Positions 1-7,666 of a DNA stretch of 64,000 nt are shown in pieces. How positions within the stretch are numbered: the stretch's first letter is position 1; each line of letters begins with the position of its first letter. The DNA is from Pseudoalteromonas byunsanensis (GTDB lineage Bacteria; Pseudomonadota; Gammaproteobacteria; Enterobacterales; Alteromonadaceae). The stretch spans positions 1 to 64,000 of the forward strand of contig NZ_MNAN01000007.1 of NCBI RefSeq assembly GCF_001854475.1, in the 5' to 3' direction. Below the pieces are notes generated by a model that saw only the letters and a list, made by a program, of their open reading frames with translations, was not told the DNA's origin and ran no database searches. The position numbers and the translations under genes were made by a program.

Positions 1-52
1 GACTCAGTTCGATTTGCTTAAGTTGCTTAGCGCTCCGTGTCAGTGGGGTCGC

Positions 53-100
53 ATTATAGGGCGATCCTTTTTTTGATCAAGCTTTTTTTTCAAAAAACAA
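53..100 (-). promoter_or_regulatory. rRNA operon-type promoter reading off the left edge
   Basis: On the minus strand a perfect -10 TATAAT (58..53) follows TTGATC (80..75) with a 16-base spacer. An A/T-rich run upstream resembles an UP element. The -10 is followed by GCGACCCC and then ACTGACACG, which resembles the GC-rich discriminator and start region of gammaproteobacterial rrn promoters. In E. coli murI lies directly upstream of rrnB in this orientation, so a 16S rRNA gene probably lies just outside the window. The rRNA gene itself is not visible here. Confidence 0.6.
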
Positions 101-273
101 CTCACCTGCCTACTTTATGAACAAAACTATCAAAAAAACGATTTTTTGCTTATTTTTAATGCAATTTCCTGTGCTATATCTATTTTTATTATTGCGAAGT
201 TTATTAATCTAGTTAAGATAGCTTCTTTATTTGTTAAATTAATGTATATCCTCTGTTTATTGGTAACTCTATT

Positions 274-744
274 ATGAAATCATCGTCCCAAAAGTCTTTT
301 CTTATTACAGCAGTACTCGCCGCTGTGGGGTTTGTCGTGATGCAATTTTTATTTTCTAGCATCCAGATCAACGCACCACTACTATTCGCACTTGGTATTG
401 TTATAGGTGGCTTAGCCGTTATCTTTGCAAGCCCAAAACAAACACAAGATGACAAACTCGAAGTAGCAACCAAAACGCTTTATGTTGGTAATTTGCCATA
501 TAAAGCAAATGAAGGCGTTGTTCGCGATCTTTTTTCTGAACAAGGACAAGTTTTTAGCGTCAGGCTATTAAAGGATAAAAATACCGGAAAACGACGTGGC
601 TTTGGCTTTGTCGAAATGGCTGAAAAGGATGCAGATCATGCCATTACTCAACTAAACGATAAGGAATTCCAACAGCGTACTCTTAAAGTACGTGCAGCAA
701 AGCAAAAGCAGTTCGATAACGAAGAAGAAAATACTAACAGCTAA
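274..744 (+). CDS. Membrane-anchored RRM RNA-binding protein
   Basis: 156 residues. The N-terminus has two hydrophobic segments (about residues 9-28 and 33-52), followed by one RNA recognition motif (about 67-145). RNP2 is LYVGNL (69-74) and RNP1 is RGFGFVEM (108-115), so the aromatic RNA-stacking residues are present. The RRM should face the cytoplasm if the two segments form a hairpin. Small RRM proteins are common in marine gammaproteobacteria, and the membrane-anchored form is less usual. The RNA target is unknown. The 3' end overlaps convergent murI by 11 bases. Confidence 0.85.
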   Translation: MKSSSQKSFLITAVLAAVGFVVMQFLFSSIQINAPLLFALGIVIGGLAVIFASPKQTQDDKLEVATKTLYVGNLPYKANEGVVRDLFSEQGQVFSVRLLKDKNTGKRRGFGFVEMAEKDADHAITQLNDKEFQQRTLKVRAAKQKQFDNEEENTNS

Positions 745-1510
745 GTTCGATAGCCTTAGAGGCTATTCCTTCTTTGTTGGTCATTCCATTGGGTGCCGTT
801 GCAAAAAATTGTAGCGGCATTTTTATATCATGATCATTGTGGTCTTTATCTTTTAGCAGAAATTGGACTCTCTGGGCTATCGCATGACCCGAGTCAATCA
901 ACTCAACCTGTTGACCATAGTATTGCGCTAGTTGCGCTCTAAGAATTGGGAAATGAGTACAACCTAAGACAATACAATCAACTTGTTTATCGATATTTAT
1001 GTATTCTAGCTCACGGTTTAACTTATCGAGATCCAATGTTTGCTGCCAGTAATATTGCTCAGCCAAAGCTACCAAACGCGTCGATTTGTGTAAATCAACT
1101 CTACACCCTTGGGCATACTCTGCAATTAAGGCGTTAGTATATGCATTATTTGACGTAGCAGGCGTTGCTAGCAACGCGATACGCTTGCTTTTACTCCTTG
1201 CGGCAGCGGGTTTAACCGCAGGTACCACACCAACGATTGGTATAGATGTCAACATTCGCGTAGCGGCAAGAGCCTGAGTAGAGGCTGTATTGCAAGCAAT
1301 AACGATAAGATCAACTTTACGCTCAAAGCAATCAATCCTCTTTATCAAACATGCAAGGCGAGATTGAATCGTTTGTTCTGATTGCAAACCATAAGGGAGT
1401 AGTGCGTTGTCCATTACATAGCTATATTGGGCATTGGGAAGTAAAGACTGAATATGGCTAAGTACGCTTGTACCACCTACCCCTGAATCAAAGACCAAAA
1501 TGTGTGGCAA
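734..1510 (-). CDS. murI: Glutamate racemase
   Basis: Interconverts L- and D-glutamate in the cytoplasm and so supplies D-Glu for peptidoglycan. The 258 residues match the family length. FDSGVGG near the N-terminus is the signature. The two catalytic cysteines are C73 in ACNTAST and C184 in GCTHFP. The gene points toward the rRNA-type promoter at the window edge, as murI does before rrnB in E. coli, and trmA lies nearby as it does there. The 3' end overlaps the convergent RRM gene. Confidence 0.95.
   Translation of the reverse strand: MPHILVFDSGVGGTSVLSHIQSLLPNAQYSYVMDNALLPYGLQSEQTIQSRLACLIKRIDCFERKVDLIVIACNTASTQALAATRMLTSIPIVGVVPAVKPAAARSKSKRIALLATPATSNNAYTNALIAEYAQGCRVDLHKSTRLVALAEQYYWQQTLDLDKLNRELEYINIDKQVDCIVLGCTHFPILRAQLAQYYGQQVELIDSGHAIAQRVQFLLKDKDHNDHDIKMPLQFFATAPNGMTNKEGIASKAIELSC
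750..766 (+). terminator. Small hairpin after the RRM gene
   Basis: ATAGCC and GGCTAT (6-bp stem, 5-base loop) are followed by a T-rich stretch just after the RRM stop. The hairpin lies inside the 3' end of convergent murI. The stem is short, so termination is only possible. Confidence 0.35.
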
Positions 1511-1579
1511 AACACCGCGACCCCTCTAATAAACTTGAGTCGCAGTGTGCCATGGAGAACACGAAAAATAAATTACTTA

Positions 1580-2674
1580 TTAGCTGTCTTTATCACTATT
1601 TAGTTTGTTAAAGAACCCTTGAATATAATCCATAAACTCGTTTAGACGACTTTGTCCTTCATTTATCCATGCCATGATATCTGGTAACTGTTTCTCAATA
1701 CCCAATTTTTTCCCTTGTTCGTGGATATTCTCCAACTGCTTATCCAGTGGCTGTAGTGATTTTTCTAAATCTTTGAGGGGATTAGACTGTTGATACTGGC
1801 TAATCGCCGCCGATGTTTTTGTTTGACGCAAGTCCATCGTAAAATTAGCAATCTGATCATTGTCTATGTTTAGTTCTTTTGCCTTTTCAAAAGCGTTGTC
1901 ATATGCGCCTGAGAAGAAGTTATCACTTACATCGCGCACATCCTTCATCATTTCATTGATTGCTTGCTGCTCTTGTTGGTTTAATTCACCATTGATAACG
2001 ATAGAGAAGCTCACTTCGTGCTGAGTATGTTGACCGACAGCTAAACCATGGTCATTACCTTTTTGACTGTAACTTGCAGCATTAGTTTGTGAACGAGCAT
2101 CACTAAACGTGATCTTAACTTCATCACCTTCTGCAGTCGTGAAACTATATTCAGCCTGATTAGACAGACTCGCAAACTGAGCTTCGCTAACCTGCACTGA
2201 TTCTGGCTTGGGATCAAACAACGACTTCTCAAACTCATCAAGCCCTTTGAAAATACCTTCTCTGGCTTTTTCTATTCCTTGTCCAATTTCATCATTAAAC
2301 GCATTAACGCCTTTAAGTTCCTCAGTCGCCTCATCGATGCCCATTTGAACTCCCTTACGGGCAGCACCAAGCATCTCACGCAAGGTATCATCATCCTTAC
2401 CATTTACCTTTGCTTTGCTGACCGCGGCCGTAACGAAATCCAACACATTTTTGGTAATAGCTTCGAAATCAAACAGAGGTTTTTCTTTCTCTTGTTTTTT
2501 TTCGATTCCCAATGCCTGTGCAAGTTTATCGTCAAGTACCATTGCTGCCAGCTTACTCTTGTCACCAGAGTAACTGTCTACATTAAATTTTGCACTAGGG
2601 AGTAACATCCCATGTTTATTTGCTTTGTTAATCAATCCTGGATTAAGTAGTTGATGTATCTGTCCGATTTTCAT
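1580..2674 (-). CDS. DUF5610-like conserved hypothetical protein
   Basis: 364 residues, charged and largely helical, with no signal peptide or membrane segment. The central part (about 70-150) resembles the uncharacterised DUF5610 family, which I recognise from pattern only. The C-terminal part (about 300-360) has heptad-like leucine spacing suggesting a coiled coil. It stands alone between murI and divergent trmA. The start codon is followed by MKIGQIHQLL, and I see no better alternative. Function is unknown. Confidence 0.6.
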   Translation of the reverse strand: MKIGQIHQLLNPGLINKANKHGMLLPSAKFNVDSYSGDKSKLAAMVLDDKLAQALGIEKKQEKEKPLFDFEAITKNVLDFVTAAVSKAKVNGKDDDTLREMLGAARKGVQMGIDEATEELKGVNAFNDEIGQGIEKAREGIFKGLDEFEKSLFDPKPESVQVSEAQFASLSNQAEYSFTTAEGDEVKITFSDARSQTNAASYSQKGNDHGLAVGQHTQHEVSFSIVINGELNQQEQQAINEMMKDVRDVSDNFFSGAYDNAFEKAKELNIDNDQIANFTMDLRQTKTSAAISQYQQSNPLKDLEKSLQPLDKQLENIHEQGKKLGIEKQLPDIMAWINEGQSRLNEFMDYIQGFFNKLNSDKDS

Positions 2675-2861
2675 GTTCTGGCTCCAAATATCGCGTTCAG
2701 CCGGCTGTCATTACAGCTATTCGTTCTTAGTTATCGGCTAAAATCTGCAAAGCTGTAGTATATGTAGTATAAAAAAGAAACAATTTTTATGCGATAAACT
2801 GGACAAATCCGCAACGCTCCCTAAAATAGCGCGTCTCTATTTTGTAAGGTACTTTCTAATT

Positions 2862-3959
2862 ATGGCTGTCATTCAAATCGATACTTCCACTTATACACAG
2901 CAACTGAACGAGAAACAGCAGCGCATCAGCGAGCAATTTGCCCGTTTTAACGCACCGACGCTTGAAGTATATGATTCGCCAACCACACAGTACCGCCAAA
3001 GAGCTGAATTTAGAGTGTGGCACGAAGGGGAAGACCTATTCCACATCATGTTCGATCAGCAGACCAAACAAAAGATCCGAGTTGACAAGTTTGACCCTGC
3101 CGCGCCATTAATTTCAGAACTTATGCAAGTCATGATGGATAAGTTACGCCATAACGAGGTGTTACGTCGCAAGCTATTCCAAATAGATTACCTCTCTACG
3201 CTAAGCGGTGAAATCTTAGTGAGCTTGCTGTATCACAAAGCGTTAGATGATACTTGGCAAGAGGCGATGCAACAGCTGCGCGCAGAACTACAACAGACGT
3301 ACAAAATAGATTTTATTGGTCGAGCAAGGAAACAAAAGGTCGTTTTTGGCAGTGACTTTGTCACAGAAATTTTAAACGTCAATGGCAAAGAATATACCTA
3401 TCAGCAGGTAGAAAATAGCTTTACCCAGCCTAATGCTAAGGTGAATGAGAAAATGCTTGCTTGGGCGCAGTCAATTTGTGCTCCCTTAGAAAATGATTTA
3501 CTGGAACTTTATTGCGGTAACGGTAACTTTTCAATCGCACTAGCTGGAAGCTTTGATAAGGTACTGGCAACAGAGATATCCAAATCTTCAGTGCACTCAG
3601 CACAATATAATATTGCAGCGAATAAAGTTGAGAACCTTGATATCCTTCGTATGTCAAGTGAAGAATTTACGCAAGCTATGAAGGGAGAGCGCTCTTTCTC
3701 AAGACTCAATGGCATTAACCTGCAAGATTATAACTGCCAAACCATTTTGGTTGATCCTCCCCGAGCAGGGATGGATGAGATGACTTGCAGACTAGTTGCC
3801 AACTACGACAATATTATTTATGTCTCATGTAACCCAGACACATTAGAACGTGATTTAGAATTACTTTGTGAAACACATCGCGTATCACGAATGGCCATTT
3901 TTGATCAGTTCCCTTACACCCACCATGTCGAGTCTGGCGTATTCTTAGAGCGTAAATAG
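2862..3959 (+). CDS. trmA: tRNA (uracil-5-)-methyltransferase
   Basis: Methylates U54 of tRNA to ribothymidine (m5U54) using S-adenosylmethionine. The 365 residues match E. coli TrmA (366). The SAM-binding region is LYCGNGNFS (about 216-224). The catalytic nucleophile is C323 in VSCNP, the downstream VDPPRAG motif is present, and E357 near the C-terminus fits the general base. It lacks the TRAM domain and iron-sulfur cluster of the related RlmC/D enzymes. The gene is divergent from the DUF5610-like gene. Confidence 0.95.
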   Translation: MAVIQIDTSTYTQQLNEKQQRISEQFARFNAPTLEVYDSPTTQYRQRAEFRVWHEGEDLFHIMFDQQTKQKIRVDKFDPAAPLISELMQVMMDKLRHNEVLRRKLFQIDYLSTLSGEILVSLLYHKALDDTWQEAMQQLRAELQQTYKIDFIGRARKQKVVFGSDFVTEILNVNGKEYTYQQVENSFTQPNAKVNEKMLAWAQSICAPLENDLLELYCGNGNFSIALAGSFDKVLATEISKSSVHSAQYNIAANKVENLDILRMSSEEFTQAMKGERSFSRLNGINLQDYNCQTILVDPPRAGMDEMTCRLVANYDNIIYVSCNPDTLERDLELLCETHRVSRMAIFDQFPYTHHVESGVFLERK

Positions 3960-3969
3960 TCGCTCACTC

Positions 3970-4006
3970 TTTTTTGCAAAGGGCGTAAAGTTCCCTTTGC
4001 AAAAAA
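3970..4006. repeat. Perfect 14-bp inverted repeat after trmA
   Basis: The arms at 3970-3983 and 3993-4006 are perfectly complementary (TTTTTTGCAAAGGG and its complement) around a 9-base loop. A-runs flank it, but neither strand has a U-run following the stem as in a standard terminator. The T-run is inside the stem itself. It probably still acts as the 3' end of trmA mRNA. Confidence 0.5.
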
Positions 4007-4187
4007 AAATTGTCACATTTTTGATTTTCCTGTGCCTTTGTAAGTAACATTTAAAACAAAGGTTTCGGTAAATGCACATATCAACCCAACATTCCTCCTT
4101 AAATATGGCGACGCGCCGTTTAGCATATGTGGACAAAAAAGTATCACTTGTGCACACTACTTACTTGCATCAGCACAAGGAGAACAA

Positions 4188-5276
4188 ATGAACGTTTCTA
4201 GTTTCGAGCTTAAACTGATGGAGCAAGTAAACAAAGCACAGAGCGGTGACAAAAATGCTTTTGCCGAGCTTATGCAAAATACTTCAAGTGCCGTTCATAG
4301 CATCGCATTAGCGATGACTAAAGATTTAGATGCTGCACAAGATATTAGTCAACAAGTTTTTTTAAAAGTATGGCAAGACCTAGCCACACTAAAAAGTAGC
4401 CACAGCTTTTTACCTTGGCTTAGGCAAATAACTCGCAATACAGCATTGAATTTTATGCGGGAGCATAAGCGTTCATCTTATATTTTTGAAGATGAGTTGC
4501 AAACACGATTACAAGAACTGGTCGCTGATCCATATTCTCAAGAACTCACACTACTAAAATCAGAGCAGCAACGCCTCATTCATACACTCGTAAACAACTT
4601 ACCTGATGAAAGTACAGAAGTCGTGATCTTGTACTATCGCGAAGAGCAAAATAGTAAAACCGTTGCCACTTTATTGGGGATCACAGACACAACGGTTCGT
4701 AAGCGTCTGCAAAGAGCTCGAGATATGTTAAAAGAGCAAGTACTGGCCAAATATGGGCAAATATTGCTATCAGCAGCCCCGATTAGTACTGCTAGCTTGC
4801 CGAGCCTGACTGCTTCATCAACCTCTACTACAGCAAGTCTGGGCATTAAGTCTGGCTGGTTCAGTAAAGCTTCATTTATTTTTTCAGGCGCTTTTTTAGG
4901 AGGTCTACTGGCACTTATGGCCAATGCTATTGCCACTCGCTGCACAGCAGCGTTATGCCATGAAGAGCAGACAAAACAGGCCGTTCAACAAACTGGCATG
5001 CTAAGCTCCATCTCAATTGCTGCTTGTTCACTGCTTATGATTTTGGGCTACATACTTACACAGGGATGGCTTATCCCCGTCACGGCATACGTGTTCTTAG
5101 CTATAACATTAACCATAAAACAATACAAAATTCATCAGTTGTTGTATCAAAACAATCAGGCAAACATAAAGGGACAAATATTGGGTGCGTCTGGCTTAGT
5201 TTTAGGAATGATATCTGGCGCAGTGGGCTTATTCTATGGCCTGCTTAATAGCGGTCGCTTTACAAGCCTTCTATAA
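4188..5276 (+). CDS. ECF-like sigma factor with a C-terminal membrane domain
   Basis: 362 residues. Sigma-70 region 2 is at about 20-95, including DAAQDISQQVFLKVW. Region 4 with its helix-turn-helix is at about 125-185 (LLGITDTTVRKRLQRARDML). A Ser/Thr/Ala-rich linker (about 195-220) leads to about four hydrophobic segments (about 228-248, 273-290, 295-311, 329-352). Most ECF sigma factors end after region 4 and are held by a separate anti-sigma factor. Here the tether is part of the protein and no anti-sigma gene is adjacent. A strong ribosome site, AAGGAG, precedes the ATG. Targets are unknown. Confidence 0.8.
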   Translation: MNVSSFELKLMEQVNKAQSGDKNAFAELMQNTSSAVHSIALAMTKDLDAAQDISQQVFLKVWQDLATLKSSHSFLPWLRQITRNTALNFMREHKRSSYIFEDELQTRLQELVADPYSQELTLLKSEQQRLIHTLVNNLPDESTEVVILYYREEQNSKTVATLLGITDTTVRKRLQRARDMLKEQVLAKYGQILLSAAPISTASLPSLTASSTSTTASLGIKSGWFSKASFIFSGAFLGGLLALMANAIATRCTAALCHEEQTKQAVQQTGMLSSISIAACSLLMILGYILTQGWLIPVTAYVFLAITLTIKQYKIHQLLYQNNQANIKGQILGASGLVLGMISGAVGLFYGLLNSGRFTSLL

Positions 5277-5281
5277 AAGCT

Positions 5282-5313
5282 AAAAGCCTCACTGTATTGA
5301 AGTGAGGCTTTTT
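5282..5313. terminator. Bidirectional terminator between the sigma gene and dsbA
   Basis: A 12-bp perfect stem (AAAAGCCTCACT and its complement) around a 7-base loop ends in a T-run on the plus strand and a shorter T-run on the minus strand. It sits between two convergent genes. Confidence 0.85.
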
Positions 5314-5330
5314 AATTTACTGAACGTGAT

Positions 5331-5960
5331 TTACTTAGCGGCTAGATAATTTATCAAGGCGCTGATCTGTTCAGGTGTTGTGGTATTCGATTCACGTAAC
5401 AACAGTTGATATTTACCATTAACGATAAATGTAGGCACCCCTGTTAGTGCTCCCTTTTCTTGCATTTGCTCTTGCATACGCGACATTTTTGAAGCTTTTG
5501 TGCGCACAGAGAAGCTCTTATAAAGCTTATCAAACTTTTCTGCGTCCACACCTTGTGAAACAAAGATGTCTTTTACATCAGCCACTTCATTAATCTTCCC
5601 ACGTTTTGTATGAATGTGGGTGAACAGCGCTGAGATGACCGCGTCTTTTTGTGGCAATACCTCAGCAGTTGCCAATGCATTGGCCATCATTTTTTGTATT
5701 TCAGGATCACGAGAACCCACGAAATCTACGTGGCTCTTTTTGAACTTGACCCCATCGTCTAGCTTAGCTTTAAATTGTGCTATAAGTGGTTCAAACGCAT
5801 TACATGCAGGGCAATAGAAAGAAAAGTACTCTGTCACCTCTGGCTTTTTAGTGCCTCTTTCAGACACCACTTTATAATGTACACCTTCTTCGTACTGTGC
5901 CGCATTGGCAAGCATTGGCAACATCAGGGCAACTAATGCTGCCTTCACTAACTTCAACAT
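5331..5960 (-). CDS. DsbA-family thiol:disulfide oxidoreductase (CPAC variant)
   Basis: 209 residues with a signal peptide (cleavage near ANA/AQ, residue 20), hence periplasmic. The thioredoxin-fold active site is CPAC (C50-C53) instead of the classical CPHC. The cis-proline loop GVPTFI is present. The dipeptide between the cysteines sets redox potential, so this protein may be less oxidising than its neighbour or serve other substrates. It lies 15 bases downstream of a second dsbA gene, the two being about as similar as old duplicates. Confidence 0.88.
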   Translation of the reverse strand: MLKLVKAALVALMLPMLANAAQYEEGVHYKVVSERGTKKPEVTEYFSFYCPACNAFEPLIAQFKAKLDDGVKFKKSHVDFVGSRDPEIQKMMANALATAEVLPQKDAVISALFTHIHTKRGKINEVADVKDIFVSQGVDAEKFDKLYKSFSVRTKASKMSRMQEQMQEKGALTGVPTFIVNGKYQLLLRESNTTTPEQISALINYLAAK

Positions 5961-5975
5961 AAAATTCTCCGATTC

Positions 5976-6608
5976 TTATTTTTGTAGCAGATACTTAACT
6001 AACTCTTCCAGCTCAGCCTGGCTTTTAATTTCTTTCATGTTAACTTTGTATTTATCATTAACAATAAAGGTAGGAACACCTTTTAATGCGCCTAGCTTAC
6101 TAAACAATTCTTGCTGATCCTGCATCTGTTTCTCTTGTGCTATCACCAACATGCTGCTTAGGCTGTCATCAAACTGCTTCTCGCTGATCCCATTAAGTGC
6201 AAGCAACTGCTTTACATCTTTAATATCATGTAAGTCAGCCTTTTTCATATGAATACTTTCAAAGATCTGCGCGGCAACTTCTTTTTCTTTACCTGCTTGC
6301 TTTGCAATGATGTATGCATAGCTTAGATTGCTTTGCACCTGTGCAGATGCACCGCCTAAAAAGTTTACATGACTTTTTTCAAACTCAGCACCTTCTGGCA
6401 AACTTGCCTCTAGTGATAATGCTACTGGCTCAAACTGGTAACAATGTGGGCAGTAAAAAGAGAAAAACTCTGTGACTTTCGGTGTTTCACTTTTTTTATT
6501 CTCTATCGTTTGATAGTGCTTACCATCAGAGAAGTCGGCTGCATTGACAGCAAACGCCAGTAAAGGAAGACACATTATCAATAATGATTGTTTTATCGTT
6601 TTAAACAT
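5976..6608 (-). CDS. dsbA: Periplasmic disulfide oxidase DsbA
   Basis: 210 residues with a signal peptide (cleavage near VNAAD, residue 23). The active site is the classical CPHC (C53-C56), with the cis-proline loop GVPTFI. It introduces disulfides into exported proteins and is normally recycled by DsbB, which is not in the window. It follows srkA by 18 bases, the same srkA-dsbA order as in E. coli. Many exported proteins here contain paired cysteines and are plausible clients. Confidence 0.92.
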   Translation of the reverse strand: MFKTIKQSLLIMCLPLLAFAVNAADFSDGKHYQTIENKKSETPKVTEFFSFYCPHCYQFEPVALSLEASLPEGAEFEKSHVNFLGGASAQVQSNLSYAYIIAKQAGKEKEVAAQIFESIHMKKADLHDIKDVKQLLALNGISEKQFDDSLSSMLVIAQEKQMQDQQELFSKLGALKGVPTFIVNDKYKVNMKEIKSQAELEELVKYLLQK

Positions 6609-6626
6609 GGATATCTCTCAATTTTT

Positions 6627-7601
6627 CTATGGAATTAATCTAAGCGCAGGCTCATGTAATGTCGCGAACTGTTCTTTCAGTGCCAGAATCTGTTGTTCCC
6701 AGTATTTGTCAGTTGCAAACCACGAAAAGTTCCGTGGAAAAGCAGGATCTTGCCACCGCGTTGCCAACCACCCCATGTAATGAACCATACGCATCGCACG
6801 CAGCGGCTCAATTAAACTAAGCTGCCGCTGCTCGAACGAATTAAACTCTTCATAACCTGACAGTAAAGTATCAAGCTGTATCACCTGCTCCTGCCTATCG
6901 CCATTTAACATCATCCATAAGTCTTGGATCATAGGCCCCTGTCGACAATCATCTAAATCAACAAGCATTAAGCTATCACCGGCCCACAGAATATTGCCAG
7001 CATGACAGTCTCCATGCAAACGGATCTGATCAACTTGATGATATTCTTGCTCTGTTTTTGTGATCAGTTGCTCCAGAATCGTCATGAATGGAGTTTCCAG
7101 ATGCATTGGCACCATCTCACTTTTAACCAATGCTGCTTTAGCATTATGCAGATAATCCTGGCAATTAACACTTGGCCGGTGGGTAAACGAGGTGGTACCT
7201 GCCACACGATGCATGCGTCCGATATATCGTCCTAATATCTCCAAACTATCAAGGTTGTCCATTTCAAACTGTCTCCCACCTACACTAGGAAATAGTGCAA
7301 AGCGGTAGCCCTGATAGTGGAATAAACTTTCACCACTTATCTTAATTGGTGCAACAACGGGCACTTCAGCTTCTTGTAAACTAAATGCAAACTGATGTTC
7401 TTCAAGTATTTGCTCATCGCTCCAACGCCCAGGTCGATAAAATTTCACAACATATCGGAAATTGTCTTCAGCTATAAACTGATACACTCGATTCTCGTAA
7501 CTGTTCAAAGCCAACAAACCAGACTCGGGATATATCGAAATACTCTCTATCGCGTCTAAAATAAAGTCGGGTGTTAAATTAGCAAAGCTGAATTCGCTCA
7601 T
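6627..7601 (-). CDS. srkA: Stress response kinase A
   Basis: 324 residues of the aminoglycoside-phosphotransferase-like Ser/Thr kinase fold (YihE/SrkA/RdoA family). The catalytic loop is HGDCHAGNI (D198 as likely base, N203) and the metal-binding motif is DLDD (215-218). In E. coli the kinase counters the MazEF-linked death pathway and is part of the Cpx envelope stress response, and it is co-transcribed with dsbA. Here it directly precedes the two dsbA genes, supporting the same operon. Confidence 0.92.
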   Translation of the reverse strand: MSEFSFANLTPDFILDAIESISIYPESGLLALNSYENRVYQFIAEDNFRYVVKFYRPGRWSDEQILEEHQFAFSLQEAEVPVVAPIKISGESLFHYQGYRFALFPSVGGRQFEMDNLDSLEILGRYIGRMHRVAGTTSFTHRPSVNCQDYLHNAKAALVKSEMVPMHLETPFMTILEQLITKTEQEYHQVDQIRLHGDCHAGNILWAGDSLMLVDLDDCRQGPMIQDLWMMLNGDRQEQVIQLDTLLSGYEEFNSFEQRQLSLIEPLRAMRMVHYMGWLATRWQDPAFPRNFSWFATDKYWEQQILALKEQFATLHEPALRLIP

Positions 7602-7619
7602 AAATCTCTCTGTTATAAA

Positions 7620-7641
7620 AAAAGCGGGAGAACCCGCTTTT
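7620..7641 (-). terminator. Terminator after ccoG
   Basis: AAAAGCGGG and CCCGCTTTT form a 9-bp stem with loop AGAA. On the minus strand the stem continues into a T-run of about seven, just downstream of ccoG and upstream of srkA. Confidence 0.8.
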
Positions 7642-7666
7642 AAGTAATGGACCTTAGTGTACTGGA

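Noticed and set aside
2279-2605. 108-codon frame antisense to the DUF5610-like gene
   Set aside because: Lies wholly inside a well-supported gene on the other strand and has no ribosome site or recognisable domain.
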